62,191 nt of DNA from JANQPA01 sp964628385 (lineage in GTDB: Bacteria > Bacteroidota > Bacteroidia > Chitinophagales > Saprospiraceae). Under the pieces are notes generated by a model, which saw only the letters and a list, made by a program, of their open reading frames with translations, ran no database searches and was not told where the DNA came from. How positions within the stretch are numbered: position 1 is the stretch's first letter; each line of letters opens with the position of its first letter. The stretch is taken from the NCBI GenBank assembly GCA_964628385.1, contig CAZVOD010000018.1, positions 1-62,191 of the forward strand. Direction: 5' to 3'. The position numbers were made by a program, and so were the translations under genes. Positions 17,126-28,400 of the stretch are shown here, piece by piece.

Positions 17126-18436
17126 TTAGTTATTCGCTGTTGAAAGTGTACTGCTCATATGGTGCTCAATATCTTCTGCTTCAATGGGGATATTTTTGGT
17201 CAGGTCTATTGGCTGTTGATCGGTAATTAGGATAATATTTTCCAACCGTATACCTATATTTTCTTCTCTAAGATAGATTCCTGGTTCTACAGTGAGCACC
17301 ATTCCCGCCTGCAGAGGTGCGTAGCGGCTTGAAAGGTCATGCACATCTTTTCCGAGGTGGTGAGAAATACTATGCATGAAATACTTTTTATAGGCAGGAT
17401 AAGATTTAGACTGCCTGTTGATTTCCTCTCTAGTCAAAATACAAAGGGATACGAGCTGCTCTTCTACAATTTTTCCAACCTCTTCATTGTATTCATCCAT
17501 CGTTTTGCCGGGTACAAGTAATTTGACGGCGCTCCGCAAAATGTGTAATACCGCATCGTAAACCTGTCGCTGCCGGGCCGTAAACAGCCCGTTTACGGGA
17601 ATAGTCCGGGTACAGTCAGAAGCATAGTTGGCATACTCAGCACCAAAGTCCATTAATAGTAAATCTCCGTCTTGGCATTGTCGGGTATTGCGAGTGTAGT
17701 GTAAAGTACAGGTATTTGGGCCACTGGCAAGGATAGGCTCGTAGGCATGCCCATGAGCCCGATTTTTTATAAACTCATGCGTAATTTCTGCCTCTATCTC
17801 GTACTCCATGACATTGGGCCGAACAAAGCCCAGTACCCTTTGAAAGGCTTTACCTGTTATTTCGATGGAACGCTGAATTAGGTCGACCTCAAAATGGGAT
17901 TTTGTCATAGATAGTTTTCTCAGGATGGGTTGTGCTCTGTGATATTTGTGTAGTGGATATTGCTCCATCAACTTATGAGCAAACCGCTTATCCGAGGTAA
18001 GGACATCGGAGCGAAAATGATCGTGCTCATTGGTATTAAGATAGATGCGTTTAGAAAGCAGGATCAGTTCTCTGAGGATATACTCCATTTCATCCAACCA
18101 GTAAATACGTTCAATACCTGAAATTTCAGAAGCCTGTTCTTTGGTGTATTTTTCTCCTTCCCAAATAGTTACATGCTCATTAGTCCGCTTGATAAATGCA
18201 AGCTCGTGAAATCCATCCTTTATACAGTCCGGAAAAAGTACAAGGACCGTTTCCTCCTGGTCTAGCCCCGACAGGTAAAATAAATCTGAATTTTGGCGGA
18301 AAGGATAGTAAGTATCTCCGTTTCGAGGCATGAGATCATTGGACAAAAAGATCACAATAGAATCTGGCTTCATCTTTTGAGTGAAGCGACGTCTGTTAAG
18401 CTTAAACAATTCAGGATTGATAGGATCGTATCTCAT
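17126..18436 (-). CDS. Xaa-Pro aminopeptidase (M24B family)
   Basis: A 436-residue metallo-aminopeptidase that removes N-terminal residues preceding proline. The N-terminal creatinase-like domain begins FKLNRRRFTQKMKPDSIVIFLSND and includes FPDCIKDGFHELAFIKRTNE. The pita-bread catalytic domain supplies the dimetal ligands in LLMDFGAEYANYASDCTRTIP (two Asp), HSISHHLGKDVHD (His), TVEPGIYL (Glu) and IGIRLENIILI (Glu). Length matches PepP-type enzymes. It is convergent with atpC. The YkvA gene lies 23 bp upstream on the same strand and may be cotranscribed. Confidence 0.93.
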   Translation of the reverse strand: MRYDPINPELFKLNRRRFTQKMKPDSIVIFLSNDLMPRNGDTYYPFRQNSDLFYLSGLDQEETVLVLFPDCIKDGFHELAFIKRTNEHVTIWEGEKYTKEQASEISGIERIYWLDEMEYILRELILLSKRIYLNTNEHDHFRSDVLTSDKRFAHKLMEQYPLHKYHRAQPILRKLSMTKSHFEVDLIQRSIEITGKAFQRVLGFVRPNVMEYEIEAEITHEFIKNRAHGHAYEPILASGPNTCTLHYTRNTRQCQDGDLLLMDFGAEYANYASDCTRTIPVNGLFTARQRQVYDAVLHILRSAVKLLVPGKTMDEYNEEVGKIVEEQLVSLCILTREEINRQSKSYPAYKKYFMHSISHHLGKDVHDLSSRYAPLQAGMVLTVEPGIYLREENIGIRLENIILITDQQPIDLTKNIPIEAEDIEHHMSSTLSTANN

Positions 18437-18459
18437 GAGTATGTTATTATATGCTTGTC

Positions 18460-18849
18460 TTAGAGCATTTTATCAATGGCTTCTAGCTCTTTGTAATCGA
18501 TATCATCAAACCATTGCTTGAGTTCTTCTCTGGCTTTTTCTTTAACTTCATCATTGACGTAAGCCGCAATAAATGTTAGGCCCACCATAAAAACTCCAAT
18601 ATCATCAGTTAAACCTATAAACGGAGTCAGGTCCGGTATAAAGTCTACTATTGCAATAAAATAACCTAAAACACCTATGATGATCTTTTTGACCCAAAAG
18701 GGGGTATCTTTTCTTTTGTAAGAGTAGTACATCAAAAGAATGATGTAGACAGACTTGACCCCTACCCGTTGGGCAAAGCCTTTTAATTTTTCCCACAACT
18801 TTAATTCAGAAAAGAATTTTCTGAACTTTTGCAACTGCTCTTTCATCAC
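18460..18849 (-). CDS. YkvA family (DUF1232) membrane protein
   Basis: A 129-residue protein of the YkvA/DUF1232 family. The core signature is DTPFWVKKIIIGVLGYFIAIVDFIPDLTPFIGLTDDIGVFMVGLTFIAAYV, with two hydrophobic helices flanking the conserved D-x-I-PD-x-(T/I)P motif. An amphipathic basic N-terminus precedes it. The family's function is unknown; it is probably in the inner membrane. The stop codon lies 23 bp from the start of the Xaa-Pro aminopeptidase gene. Confidence 0.9.
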   Translation of the reverse strand: MMKEQLQKFRKFFSELKLWEKLKGFAQRVGVKSVYIILLMYYSYKRKDTPFWVKKIIIGVLGYFIAIVDFIPDLTPFIGLTDDIGVFMVGLTFIAAYVNDEVKEKAREELKQWFDDIDYKELEAIDKML

Positions 18850-18970
18850 TTACAGTTATTAATTAGATAAAATTGGATAACAATACTCAATATACCTAAT
18901 GTTGTTGAAAGAGTAAATATTTTTCTACTAACGGAAAAAGCAGTACACTTTCTTTATAAATATTGCTACC

Positions 18971-19627
18971 CTAAGCAATTTGCTTGATCATGTTGTCACT
19001 GCGAAACTCCAGGTCTTCTTCAAGCTGTTCGAAGCGATAGCCGCTTTGGGTAAACTCTTCCAACACTTTTGGCAAAGCGTATTCTAAATTGTGCTGCGCC
19101 TTCAAAGAATCATGGAAAACAACAATAGAGCCAGGTCGGGCATTCTTGAGCACATTGTTGGCGCACTCCTCCGGCGTTATTTTTATATCAAAATCACCGC
19201 TCAGCACTTCCCACATTATTATTCTGTAATGCCTTAGCAAAAACTGAGCCTGCCTGGGTTTCAATCTTCCATAAGGAGGCCGGAAAAGACTGCTGTCCAT
19301 GAGCTGTGCACAGTGTCTAACATTGTGATAATAGGGAATGTTTTCGGTCGTCCAGCCATTTAGATGGTTGAAAGTATGGTTACCTACCGAATGCCCCTTT
19401 TCTTTGATCATTTGAAAAATCTCGGGATGCTTGCGAATATTATCACCTACTGCAAAAAAAGTCGCTTTGGCATTAAATCGTTCAAGCTGCTCCAAAACCC
19501 AGGGTGTGACTTCTGGTACTGGGCCGTCGTCAAAAGTAAGAAAAAGGACCTTCTCTTTAGTTGGAATCCTCCAGGTAAAGTTGGGGAATAAGTTCTGAAT
19601 GACCTGGGGTGTTTTAATTAAATACAT
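18971..19627 (-). CDS. Polysaccharide deacetylase (NodB homology domain)
   Basis: A 218-residue carbohydrate esterase family 4 protein. Motif 1 is LTFDDGPVPEVTPWVLEQL (two catalytic/metal Asp), motif 2 is SVGNHTFNH (metal His), motif 3 is FRPPYGRLKPRQ, motif 4 is MWEVLSGDFD, and motif 5 is IVVFHDSLKAQ. It should remove acetyl groups from a surface or wall N-acetylglucosamine polymer. No clear signal peptide is visible, so its location is uncertain. The ATG lies 3 bp after the stop of the small LytTR-like gene, so the two are coupled. Confidence 0.93.
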   Translation of the reverse strand: MYLIKTPQVIQNLFPNFTWRIPTKEKVLFLTFDDGPVPEVTPWVLEQLERFNAKATFFAVGDNIRKHPEIFQMIKEKGHSVGNHTFNHLNGWTTENIPYYHNVRHCAQLMDSSLFRPPYGRLKPRQAQFLLRHYRIIMWEVLSGDFDIKITPEECANNVLKNARPGSIVVFHDSLKAQHNLEYALPKVLEEFTQSGYRFEQLEEDLEFRSDNMIKQIA

Positions 19628-19630
19628 ATA

Positions 19631-19906
19631 TCATAGTTTAAGCTCATAGATGAACAAAATATTTATACCGACAGTAACCTGCCTGTTATTACCAAAAGAC
19701 TGACGTTTATAGCTTGAACCTATACTGATATGGAGGGAAGAGAAAGTTGTAAGATTCCAAAATCGGAATGATCTAATTCTCCTATTCTCTTCAAGAAGGT
19801 GGATGAAAATGCTTACTTTTGGGCATATAGTAAACATTTGTCCATCACTTGTAGAAATAACGTATAAGTCAGTATAATTGCTGCTTACAAGCGTAAGGAT
19901 TCGCAT
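19631..19906 (-). CDS. Small LytTR-like putative DNA-binding protein
   Basis: A 91-residue basic protein from the ATG at 19906. Its layout follows a stand-alone LytTR domain: SSNYTDLYVISTSDGQMF (compare 'ADGNYTxVxLxDGxxF'), a helix FIHLLEENRRI, then RIRSFRFWNL in place of the usual FIRxHRSxxVN, and NNRQVTVGINI in place of the last 'lpVSR' strand. The match is by eye and partly degenerate. The stop is 3 bp from the polysaccharide deacetylase start and the gene diverges from gltX, which supports a real gene and possible local regulation. A spurious reading frame is the alternative. Confidence 0.5.
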   Translation of the reverse strand: MRILTLVSSNYTDLYVISTSDGQMFTICPKVSIFIHLLEENRRIRSFRFWNLTTFSSLHISIGSSYKRQSFGNNRQVTVGINILFIYELKL

Positions 19907-19956
19907 TTTTTTTGTAAAATTTAAGGAATAAGAATAAAAAATATACAAAATAAGCA

Positions 19957-21501
19957 ATGGAGAATATCAGAGTACGATTTGCACCCAGTCCGACCGGAGC
20001 ACTTCACATCGGTGGCGTCAGAACAGCACTTTACAATTACTTATTGGCCAGGAAGCACGGTGGTACATTCATCTTGCGCATTGAGGATACAGATCAAACG
20101 AGATATGTAAAAGGAGCGGAAGATTATATCCTGGAGGCACTGGAGTGGTGTGGATTAAAGCCTGATGAAGGTCCGTTATCGGGTGGTGATTATGGGCCGT
20201 ACAGGCAGTCGGAACGAAAAGAAACATACGGCCAATATGCACAGCAACTTCTGGAGGATGGTTTTGCTTATTATGCCTTTGATACAGCTGAAGAACTGGA
20301 AGCCAGGCGGCAGGAAGAAAAAGAAAAGGGAAATCACAATTTCAAGTATGATGCCAGTGTCAGAAATCAGATGAATAACAGCCTCAATATGACGGAGGTG
20401 GAGGTAAAACAACTACTGGAATCAGGTGAGCCGTACACAATAAGATTAAAGGTACCCAAAGATGAAGCAATTGTTGTTAATGATTTGATTCGGGGTAGAG
20501 TCACTTTTCAGAGTAATGAGTTGGATGATAAAATATTGATCAAAGGAGATGGCTTGCCCACTTATCATATGGCTAATATTGTGGATGATCATTTGATGAA
20601 AATAACCCATGTCATTAGGGGAGAAGAATGGCTATCAAGTACAGCTCATCACGTTTTGTTGTACCGCTCATTAGGCTGGGAAGACGAAATGCCTGTTTTT
20701 GCTCATCTCCCACTTATTATGAAACCTACAGGAAAAGGAAAGCTGAGTAAGCGGGATGGTGTAAAACTCGGGATCCCTGTATTTCCACTGGCATGGAACG
20801 GTGAAACGGCCGACGATTCCTTTACCGGCTTTAGAGAATTTGGCTTTGACCCAAGAGCGGTAGTCAATTTTCTGGCATTCCTGGGCTGGAACCCCGGAAC
20901 AGAACAGGAAATTTTTAGCCTGCAGGAACTGGTAAAAGCATTTGATGCTACAAAAATTGGTAAAGCTGGAGCAAAATTTGACTTCGATAAGGCCAAGTGG
21001 TACAACCAGCAATACCTCATCGCTACAGATAACCAGGTACTGGCTCAGAAAACGGCTCCTTTTTTTGAACAAAAAGGCTACACCGGTTATTCTGGAGAAT
21101 ATCTGGCCAGAATTTGTGGAATGCTTAAAGAAAGAGTTACTTTTTATACAGATTTTCCAGAGGCAGGATATTATTTCTTTGAAGATGTTCGTTCTTACGA
21201 CGAGAAAAATATCAAGAAAAAGTGGAAGCCAGAGCGTAAACCGGCCTTCCACACGCTCAAGTCTAGTCTAATTGATCAGGAAGATTATACAGCTGACTCC
21301 ATAAAAGCCATCGTAGAGTCTTTCATGAATGATCATAATCTCAAATTTGGAGACGTTCTTCCCATCCTTAGAATTGCTTTGTCAGGTACGACCAAAGGGC
21401 CATCTATCTTCGAAATTATGGAGCTTTTGGGTAAGGAAAAAGTTGATGCCCGTCTTCAAAAAGCATATCAAGACTTTGATAATATTATAGAAAATAGCTG
21501 A
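19957..21501 (+). CDS. gltX: Glutamyl-tRNA synthetase
   Basis: A 514-residue class I aminoacyl-tRNA synthetase that charges tRNA-Glu. The HIGH motif is in FAPSPTGALHIGGVRTALYNYL (H17-G20), FILRIEDTDQTRY follows, and the KMSKS equivalent is KLSKRDG (about 262-268). The C-terminal anticodon-binding domain is complete. Length fits Bacteroidota GltX. It has its own hairpin terminator 11 bp after the stop and diverges from the LytTR-like gene, with 50 bp between the two starts. Confidence 0.97.
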   Translation: MENIRVRFAPSPTGALHIGGVRTALYNYLLARKHGGTFILRIEDTDQTRYVKGAEDYILEALEWCGLKPDEGPLSGGDYGPYRQSERKETYGQYAQQLLEDGFAYYAFDTAEELEARRQEEKEKGNHNFKYDASVRNQMNNSLNMTEVEVKQLLESGEPYTIRLKVPKDEAIVVNDLIRGRVTFQSNELDDKILIKGDGLPTYHMANIVDDHLMKITHVIRGEEWLSSTAHHVLLYRSLGWEDEMPVFAHLPLIMKPTGKGKLSKRDGVKLGIPVFPLAWNGETADDSFTGFREFGFDPRAVVNFLAFLGWNPGTEQEIFSLQELVKAFDATKIGKAGAKFDFDKAKWYNQQYLIATDNQVLAQKTAPFFEQKGYTGYSGEYLARICGMLKERVTFYTDFPEAGYYFFEDVRSYDEKNIKKKWKPERKPAFHTLKSSLIDQEDYTADSIKAIVESFMNDHNLKFGDVLPILRIALSGTTKGPSIFEIMELLGKEKVDARLQKAYQDFDNIIENS

Positions 21502-21511
21502 CGCTTCACGT

Positions 21512-21541
21512 AGCTCATCGTTCCTTAAGTGGCGATGAGCT
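21512..21541 (+). terminator. Hairpin after gltX
   Basis: AGCTCATCG (21512-21520) pairs perfectly with CGATGAGCT (21533-21541), 11 bp after the gltX stop. No strong T-tract follows, so read-through into the small downstream gene is possible. Confidence 0.55.
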
Positions 21542-21596
21542 CCTTCGTAAAGCCATGGGATGGATGAATCAATCGTTAAATGATAAAGGAATAGTT

Positions 21597-21797
21597 ATGG
21601 CCAAAAAAAACAAAGATCCGGAAAAGGAGGAACCAAGAGTAAACGAAGAGCTCAAAGGCTTTGAGATAAAAATTAATGAGTTTGGAGAAATTACCTCCTC
21701 TTTTGAAGTGGATAAGATCAATGAGTTTTTGAATGAAAATGTAGAAGACAAGAAGTTGAGAGAGAAAAAAGAGGGAAAGGAGCCCAAAAAGGAATAA
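21597..21797 (+). CDS. Small conserved acidic/lysine-rich protein
   Basis: A 66-residue hydrophilic protein from the ATG at 21597, which has AAAGGA six bases upstream; the in-frame ATG at 21555 has no ribosome site and lies just after the gltX terminator. The central GFEIKINEFGEITSSFEVDKINEFLN looks like an ordered segment between highly charged tails. I associate this pattern with short uncharacterised Bacteroidota proteins; function unknown, no membrane segment or signal. Confidence 0.7.
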   Translation: MAKKNKDPEKEEPRVNEELKGFEIKINEFGEITSSFEVDKINEFLNENVEDKKLREKKEGKEPKKE

Positions 21798-22451
21798 GCA
21801 TTCGAGAGGAAATCTAGTTATTTGAAAATATTTTTTCTCAAATTATTCTGTGCTCTAATATTGAAAAAAATCATTTTTTTGTTTTTTACATACATAGTTT
21901 TGTGTAAGACAGCTCTGTAGTTATTAAGTAAGTTTTTATATAGAATGAAGTACTGAAAGTGTGTCTCTTACATCTCAGGGATTAAGTATATCCAGCGTAA
22001 TGTACATGACACAAAAGCCTGAAACTCACGTAAAACTACCGTGAGTCAGAAAGAAGCGTTAATTTTGAGAATTGATATAGAAAGAGTTCAGATATTTGTA
22101 TCTTTAGTAATGGTTCTTGAAATATAGGCCAGGCGGCGATTAACGGAAGTAAGAATAGAAAATTGATAACAAGAGGTCATAGGACCTGGCCCGGCATTCA
22201 ACTTTTGGCATTCTTGCTTTTTTACCATAAACCGCAACTTGAACTGTGTAAAAAGAATTTGATCAACCAAAAACCGTAAGTTCCCATGAATAAGTACATC
22301 TGTCTTCCACACAAAGGAAGCGCTTTCCCGTTTTTGCTACCAAGATTTAACCATGAGGCTCCCGAAAATGTAGAAAGCCCCGCATTGAAAGCAATGGCGG
22401 TTAATCATATATTCACAAATTCCAACTACTAACAAATCTGAAGAATGTATT
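21798..22451. other. Long leader region of the giant adhesin gene
   Basis: No convincing gene. A TAGTTTTG box (21895-21902) fits TAnnTTTG, though the -33 element is unclear; transcription from there would give a leader over 500 nt. A small inverted repeat ACTCACG/CGTGAGT lies at 22024-22046. A 48-codon frame at 22286-22432 is discussed in the findings. Confidence 0.4.
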
Positions 22452-25400
22452 ATGAGAAACTATTCATGTTACCTTAAGTCAATGCTTTGTTGCATAGCTT
22501 TTCTATGCTCAGTATTAGTTCAAGGGACAGGTGCAGATAGTGATCTTGTTGGTACAACAGGATTAGAAAATAATAAGACCTTCCACACCACCACTAATAT
22601 TTTAGCTGATACGGTGTTTCTGGATACCGTATTCATTCAATGTGTTAATGACCTCTCGGGGTTTGTATTTACCGATACGCTTACTGTAATGGATAGTACC
22701 TACCAGGCTGATGTCATTACAGATACCACGGATATCGCCAGTGATATCTGTACAGGTAAAGACGTAGTCAGAATCTGGACAACGGTAAGCATGGGAGATA
22801 CCACTCCCTATAAGCAAATTGTGGCTGTAAAAGACGATCTGCCTATTGATCTTATGGTCGAAGAAGTTCACGATACTATCGGCGCAGAAGAGCGGTTGAG
22901 TCCGCGCTATGAGTTTGGGACATGGGTTAATGAGCCAAAGTTAATGCTGTCCTTGAATGTTGTGGCAAATTTAGGGGCCAACTGTACTAGTTCCTTTGGG
23001 ATTGCTAGCGATAATGACCTCGATACCTCTTTTTTGAGTATCTGTGAGACCAGGTTTGTAACTTTTACCATTTCGGATGATTGCCAGAACCCCGTGGAGT
23101 GGACAGCGAGCCTTACAACGATAGACACAGTACCACCCCAAATTATAGGAATTAGAGATACTTCTATGCTATTAACCTGTAAGGATCCAGATCCGGAAAT
23201 CCCAACGGGGATAATTGCCGTTGATACCGTTTACGATTTACGGCGTTTGCCTATTACTGCCGTTAGTTATGATACAGTGGGCATAAGGATCGACACTCTT
23301 TCAATGGATAACATCGAGATTGTCACAGAAATTAATGATACTCCAGCCAGCTGTGATACGCTCAAAATCATCAGGCGCATTTTTATTGCTGAAGATAGCT
23401 GTGGTAACCGGGATTCTGTTAGAATGAATGCTGTAAAGATAAATATCGCTCCCGAAATAATTCTGCCTTTTACAGACACTCTTATCACTTGCCAGTCTGA
23501 GTTGGATAGTCTACCCGCACCGGAGTTTGTAGCGGGATGTACAGAAGACTTCACGGTTAGTGTTAGTGATACCATCCGGGATAGTATTTGTGTCAATCAG
23601 TACAGAATTGAAAGAGTTTGGCGCGTTGATGATGTGTGCAACAGTATTTTCGGTATCCAAAATATTACCATTAGGGATACTGTACCTCCTTCTTTTGAAA
23701 TTCCTGCCGATACTATTGTGAGTGATCAGGCTTCTTTCATAGCACTTCAAAGAGAAGATATATTTAATGTTACGGATAATTGTTCTGGCCTGATTGATAC
23801 CTTATTGAATGGATTTGAAGATGTGGAAGAAAGTGGGCCAGTATGTGATAGAACAGTTCGCAGGCCATGGGCCTTACAGGATGTTTGTGGAAATATTAGT
23901 GACACGCTTGTTCAAACTATTATAGTCAGGGATACTATTGCCCCCGTATTTACGGCCACGGCTATGAGTGATACGATCTACTGCTCCAGAGAAAGTAATC
24001 TGGATACGCTTTTCAGTAATTGGATCGATAATTATGGAGGGGCTTCAGCTGAAGATGCCTTCGCTGATACTATTATTTGGAATGTCGTTTATGCCGATAG
24101 TGGATTGCCAGTAGAAGGTTTTGAGCCAATCGAGTGTATGCCTGATAGTAACAAGATCATCAAAAATGTAAGGGTTAATTTTATCATTTCTGATGAATGT
24201 GAAAATGCAGATACCACGACGGCATCATTTGTTGTTTTTGATACATTGGCACCGCAAATAGTTTTTTGTGGTAGTGATACCATTCAGGTATCAACTGATT
24301 CGATGAGTTGTGAGGCCACTTATGTGTTCAATCCACCAATTATTGAAGAAAACTGTATTTTTTCTCCCCAACTGATACGCCGGTCAGATGAGGCAATGTT
24401 AACATTTGATACCACGCAGGGTTTGGCCGGGGATGTATCTGTTGATCCGCTTACTTTGCGTATTCCTATTCCGCTTCCTGTAGATTTGGATGATGGAGGT
24501 ACCCTTACGATTGCACTTGAGGGGATTGATGGGGAGCAGCTTACTGAATTCTTCTCTGTTTATGGTGAAGCAGATTTATTTTTGGGGAGAACGAACAATA
24601 CCTCTGCTCAATGTGATTCCTCTGTTACATCGTTTGAAATCTCCAAATCCTTGTTGCAGGAATGGAGCGTGGATGGGGAGATTACCATATTTCTGGATCC
24701 CAATATTCCTGATGGTTTGGGTGGGCGTGACGCGATAAACGCCATTTGTGAACCCGCCGGGAAAGTGAGAGCGACTATTGAATTCAGCAACAATGCCTCC
24801 GAAGGTTTGTTTATGGAATACCGCGTAAATGGAGGCGATACGGTGCTGCTTGATCCTATTCGCCGAGATACGCTGAATCTTGGGTTGGGTGTCAATGCTA
24901 TTGATTATTATGTTTATGACTGCGCAGGGAATGTAGATAGCTGTACTTTATTTATTGATGTCGTGGATGATATTGCACCTATTCTGGAGTGCCCTTCGGA
25001 CACCGTGCTTACCAATGATCCTGATACCTGTCTGGCAGTATTAACACTTCCTCTACCTACAGGAGCTACCGATAATTGTGCTGTAATCGGCCAATTTGAA
25101 CGGACCTTTCCACTAGATACGGCTTCTGCCTTTTTCTCCTTTACTAAGGATTCCAATCTGGATGATTTTCTGGCGGATGATAAGACCTTCATCTTTACGG
25201 GTATTACGCCTAGTGCGATAGGCGAAGTAAACCTTGAATTCAGGTTTCGGGGTAATTTTGATGATGTAGGGGCTTTTGTGAGGTTTTTTGATGAAAATAA
25301 CAACCTGATAAGTAGAACGAATCTTGGTGATGCAGCCTGTGAAAGAGAAGGAGTTGTCATATTGAGCTTTCCGGCGGATACCTTTAACATCTGGGCGGAG

Positions 25401-28400
25401 GATGGTATAGTAACTTTTTCTGCTAGAGTGAACGATATAAATGTTCCACCCGGTATTCCCGGAGATGGAGTAAATCCCTGTCGTCCTGAATTGGTAGAAG
25501 AGGATGGCGATATTGACTCGGTAAGTTACATGTTTGCTACTCTTACTTACGGCGAGCTCAGGCCATCTTATTTTGCCACTGGAGCTACTGAAATTTCATT
25601 AATGGTAATGGATACCGCAGGGAGGTCATCAACACACGATTTTAATCTTGGGGTAACGGAGGTATTTTATACTTTGCGAGATGTAAATGGCAATGAAGGT
25701 CAATGCTCTTTTACGGTAACAGTAGAAGATACCCAGGAACCGGAGGCTATATGTCAGCCTACTACGCTATTTGTGAATCCTTCAGGGTTGGATCAGCAAA
25801 TCATTGATGCGGCAGAGATTGATAACGGTAGTAATGATAATTGTGGTATTGAGAAAATGACGATTACGCCTAATACCTTTGACTGTGAAGATGCGGGAGA
25901 TACTACCCTGGTAATGCTTACCGTTACAGATATTGCTGGTAACCAGGCTAGCTGTAGAACTATCGTGAGAGTAGAAACATTGAAACCAGAGCCTACTGCC
26001 AATTCTGGCCTATGTGGCAGCGATACTTTATTTTTGTTTTCCAATCCTCCTCCTGCTCAGGGCGGAATTGTGTATACCTATGAATGGACTGGACCTAATG
26101 GTTTTACATCTAATTTGCAGAACCCGATTATTCCTAATGTAGATTCTGACAATGCTGGTTCCTATACAGTAGAAATAACCGGAATAACCGGCTGTAGTTC
26201 CAGAGGGAGCGTAGAAGTTGCAATTGAAGATTTACCCCTCACTCCTTCTATCGCCGGAAATAATCAGTTGTGTGTTACAGATGATATTGTTATTAATTCT
26301 ACTATCACGCCAGCTGGGTCCTTTGTTAATTACAGATGGTACTTTGGTGAATTAAACCTGGGTATAGCCCCTGATACCATAACTACCAATCCTATTCTGA
26401 CAATTCCAGGACCTCATCCTGAAGCTATTCAACGCTTTTATTTGGTGTTAGAGGTAGAAGGTTGTGTTTCACAAGCTTCATTACCATATGAGGTAAGGAC
26501 AACGAATGTTCCTGAAGCAGTAGTCAGAGAGGAATTTGTTAATGCCTGTGAAGGAGAATCAGTAGAATTAGCAGCTGAAGTATTTGGAACAGGGATAACC
26601 TATTCATGGGAAGGTCCCAATGACTTCAGCTCGACCAAGCGAGTACCGGTCATAGAAGGAGCCAATGTTAATGATGCAGGTACTTATAGCCTGATAGTTT
26701 CCAATTTTGGATGTGCTTCGGCAGTTCAAAATGTAGAAGTTGTTATTTTGGATACACCCGAAAAGCCGATAGGCTTTGCTAATTCTCCTATTTGTATAGG
26801 ACAAACGCTGCGCTTACAACCCAACCTCACTAACGACCAAGATATTCAGTACGTTTGGGTGCGTCCGGATGGGACAAGTCAGGCTCCGGGGATCAACTTT
26901 GAAGATACTGCCAAGAGGCAGTATGAAGGAAACTGGCGGGTTATAGCACAAAAGAATGGTTGTGAGTCACCCATTTCAGATCCTGTTTCTGTATTCATAA
27001 ATGCCAGACCTGAGGTTGTGGCTACAGCTGAGACACTAACACCTTGTGAAGGAGGAGAACTGGAACTGATCGGCCTTTCAGATGTTGCTAATACTTCATT
27101 CCGTTGGAGTGGTCCACTCGGGTTTTTCTCAGGGGAGCAAAATCCGGAGGTTGATAATTTTAATAATGATCGCCAGGGCGTTTATACTCTAATAGGTACT
27201 ACGCTGGCTGGCTGCAGGGATACCGCCAATATTGAAATAGGGATGAACCAAAGGCCTGTGATTACAGCTGTCAGCAACGACGGTACAGATTGTCTTTTAG
27301 GGCCTACAGATATTACGCTGGCCGCTACTATTTTCCCGGAAAGTGCTAACTTAACTTATCAATGGACAGGGCCAAATGGGTTTGTAAGTACAGAAGAAGT
27401 TGCTCTTCTTCCTAATGCCACCGCCAATAATAATGGAACTTATCGATTAGTTGTAACCGATCAGAACGGCTGCATATCCGCGCCTCGTGTGACGCAGGTA
27501 GATGTATCTGATCCGCCTGTTACGCCATTGAAACCATTCCTAAGCGACGGCTTTTCACTGCCGGCGTGTAGGGGAGGGAGCACTACTTTGGAAACCTCAA
27601 ATTACAATTCAGGAGAAGTAGTATATAACTGGATTACGCCGATGGGTACAATCACTACTAGTGAGCCTACTCTGGCATTATCGCCCCTAGAAACTACACA
27701 GTCAGGCGAATACACAGTTTTTGTAACGGTCAATGGTTGTCCATCAAGAACTTCAGGAATATTCAACTTAGAAGTTTTACCTAGAACTGCTGCTATAGTT
27801 GATTTTACAGATCCAATATGTGAGGGTGATAACCTAACATTCAACGTTAGTGGTCAGAGCGTGCCGGTGGCTGAGTATCGCTGGACCGGACCTAATTTTT
27901 CTTCTTCCCTACAAAACCCTACCATTGAGGATGTCACACGTGCTGATAATGAAGGAGTTTATAGAGTTGCATTTACTGCGATTAATGGTTGTACTTCAGG
28001 GTTATCCTTTTCTATTTCTATATTAGAAAGTCCGGCACCACCTGAGCTAGCTGGTGATGATGCTATTTGTCTTAATAGCGATGGAGCTGTCCTAAACCTG
28101 GAAGCAACGGCTAATTTGGCTACCGGTGAAGGGACTTATTTCTTTGAAGATCCATTTGGACAGGTATTTGAAAGAGATAGAAACCAGCTAAGTATTTCTG
28201 ACTTTTCCCAATATGAAGATGGCATTTATGAGTTTACGGTCAGGGTGCAAGAAGGGCTCTGTACTTCAAAGCCTAGTGAGCCATTTGTAGTTTCCATGGA
28301 TAGAGCACCCGTCGATCAAAAAGCTTTTGCAGGAGATGACTTAACGGTCTGTTCGAACGAGTCCGTAACACTAAATGCTGAAATGCCAGCTATGGGTACC

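Noticed and set aside
22088..22312. 74-codon minus-strand frame upstream of the adhesin
   Set aside because: No family resemblance, no ribosome site, and opposite strand to the likely leader transcript.
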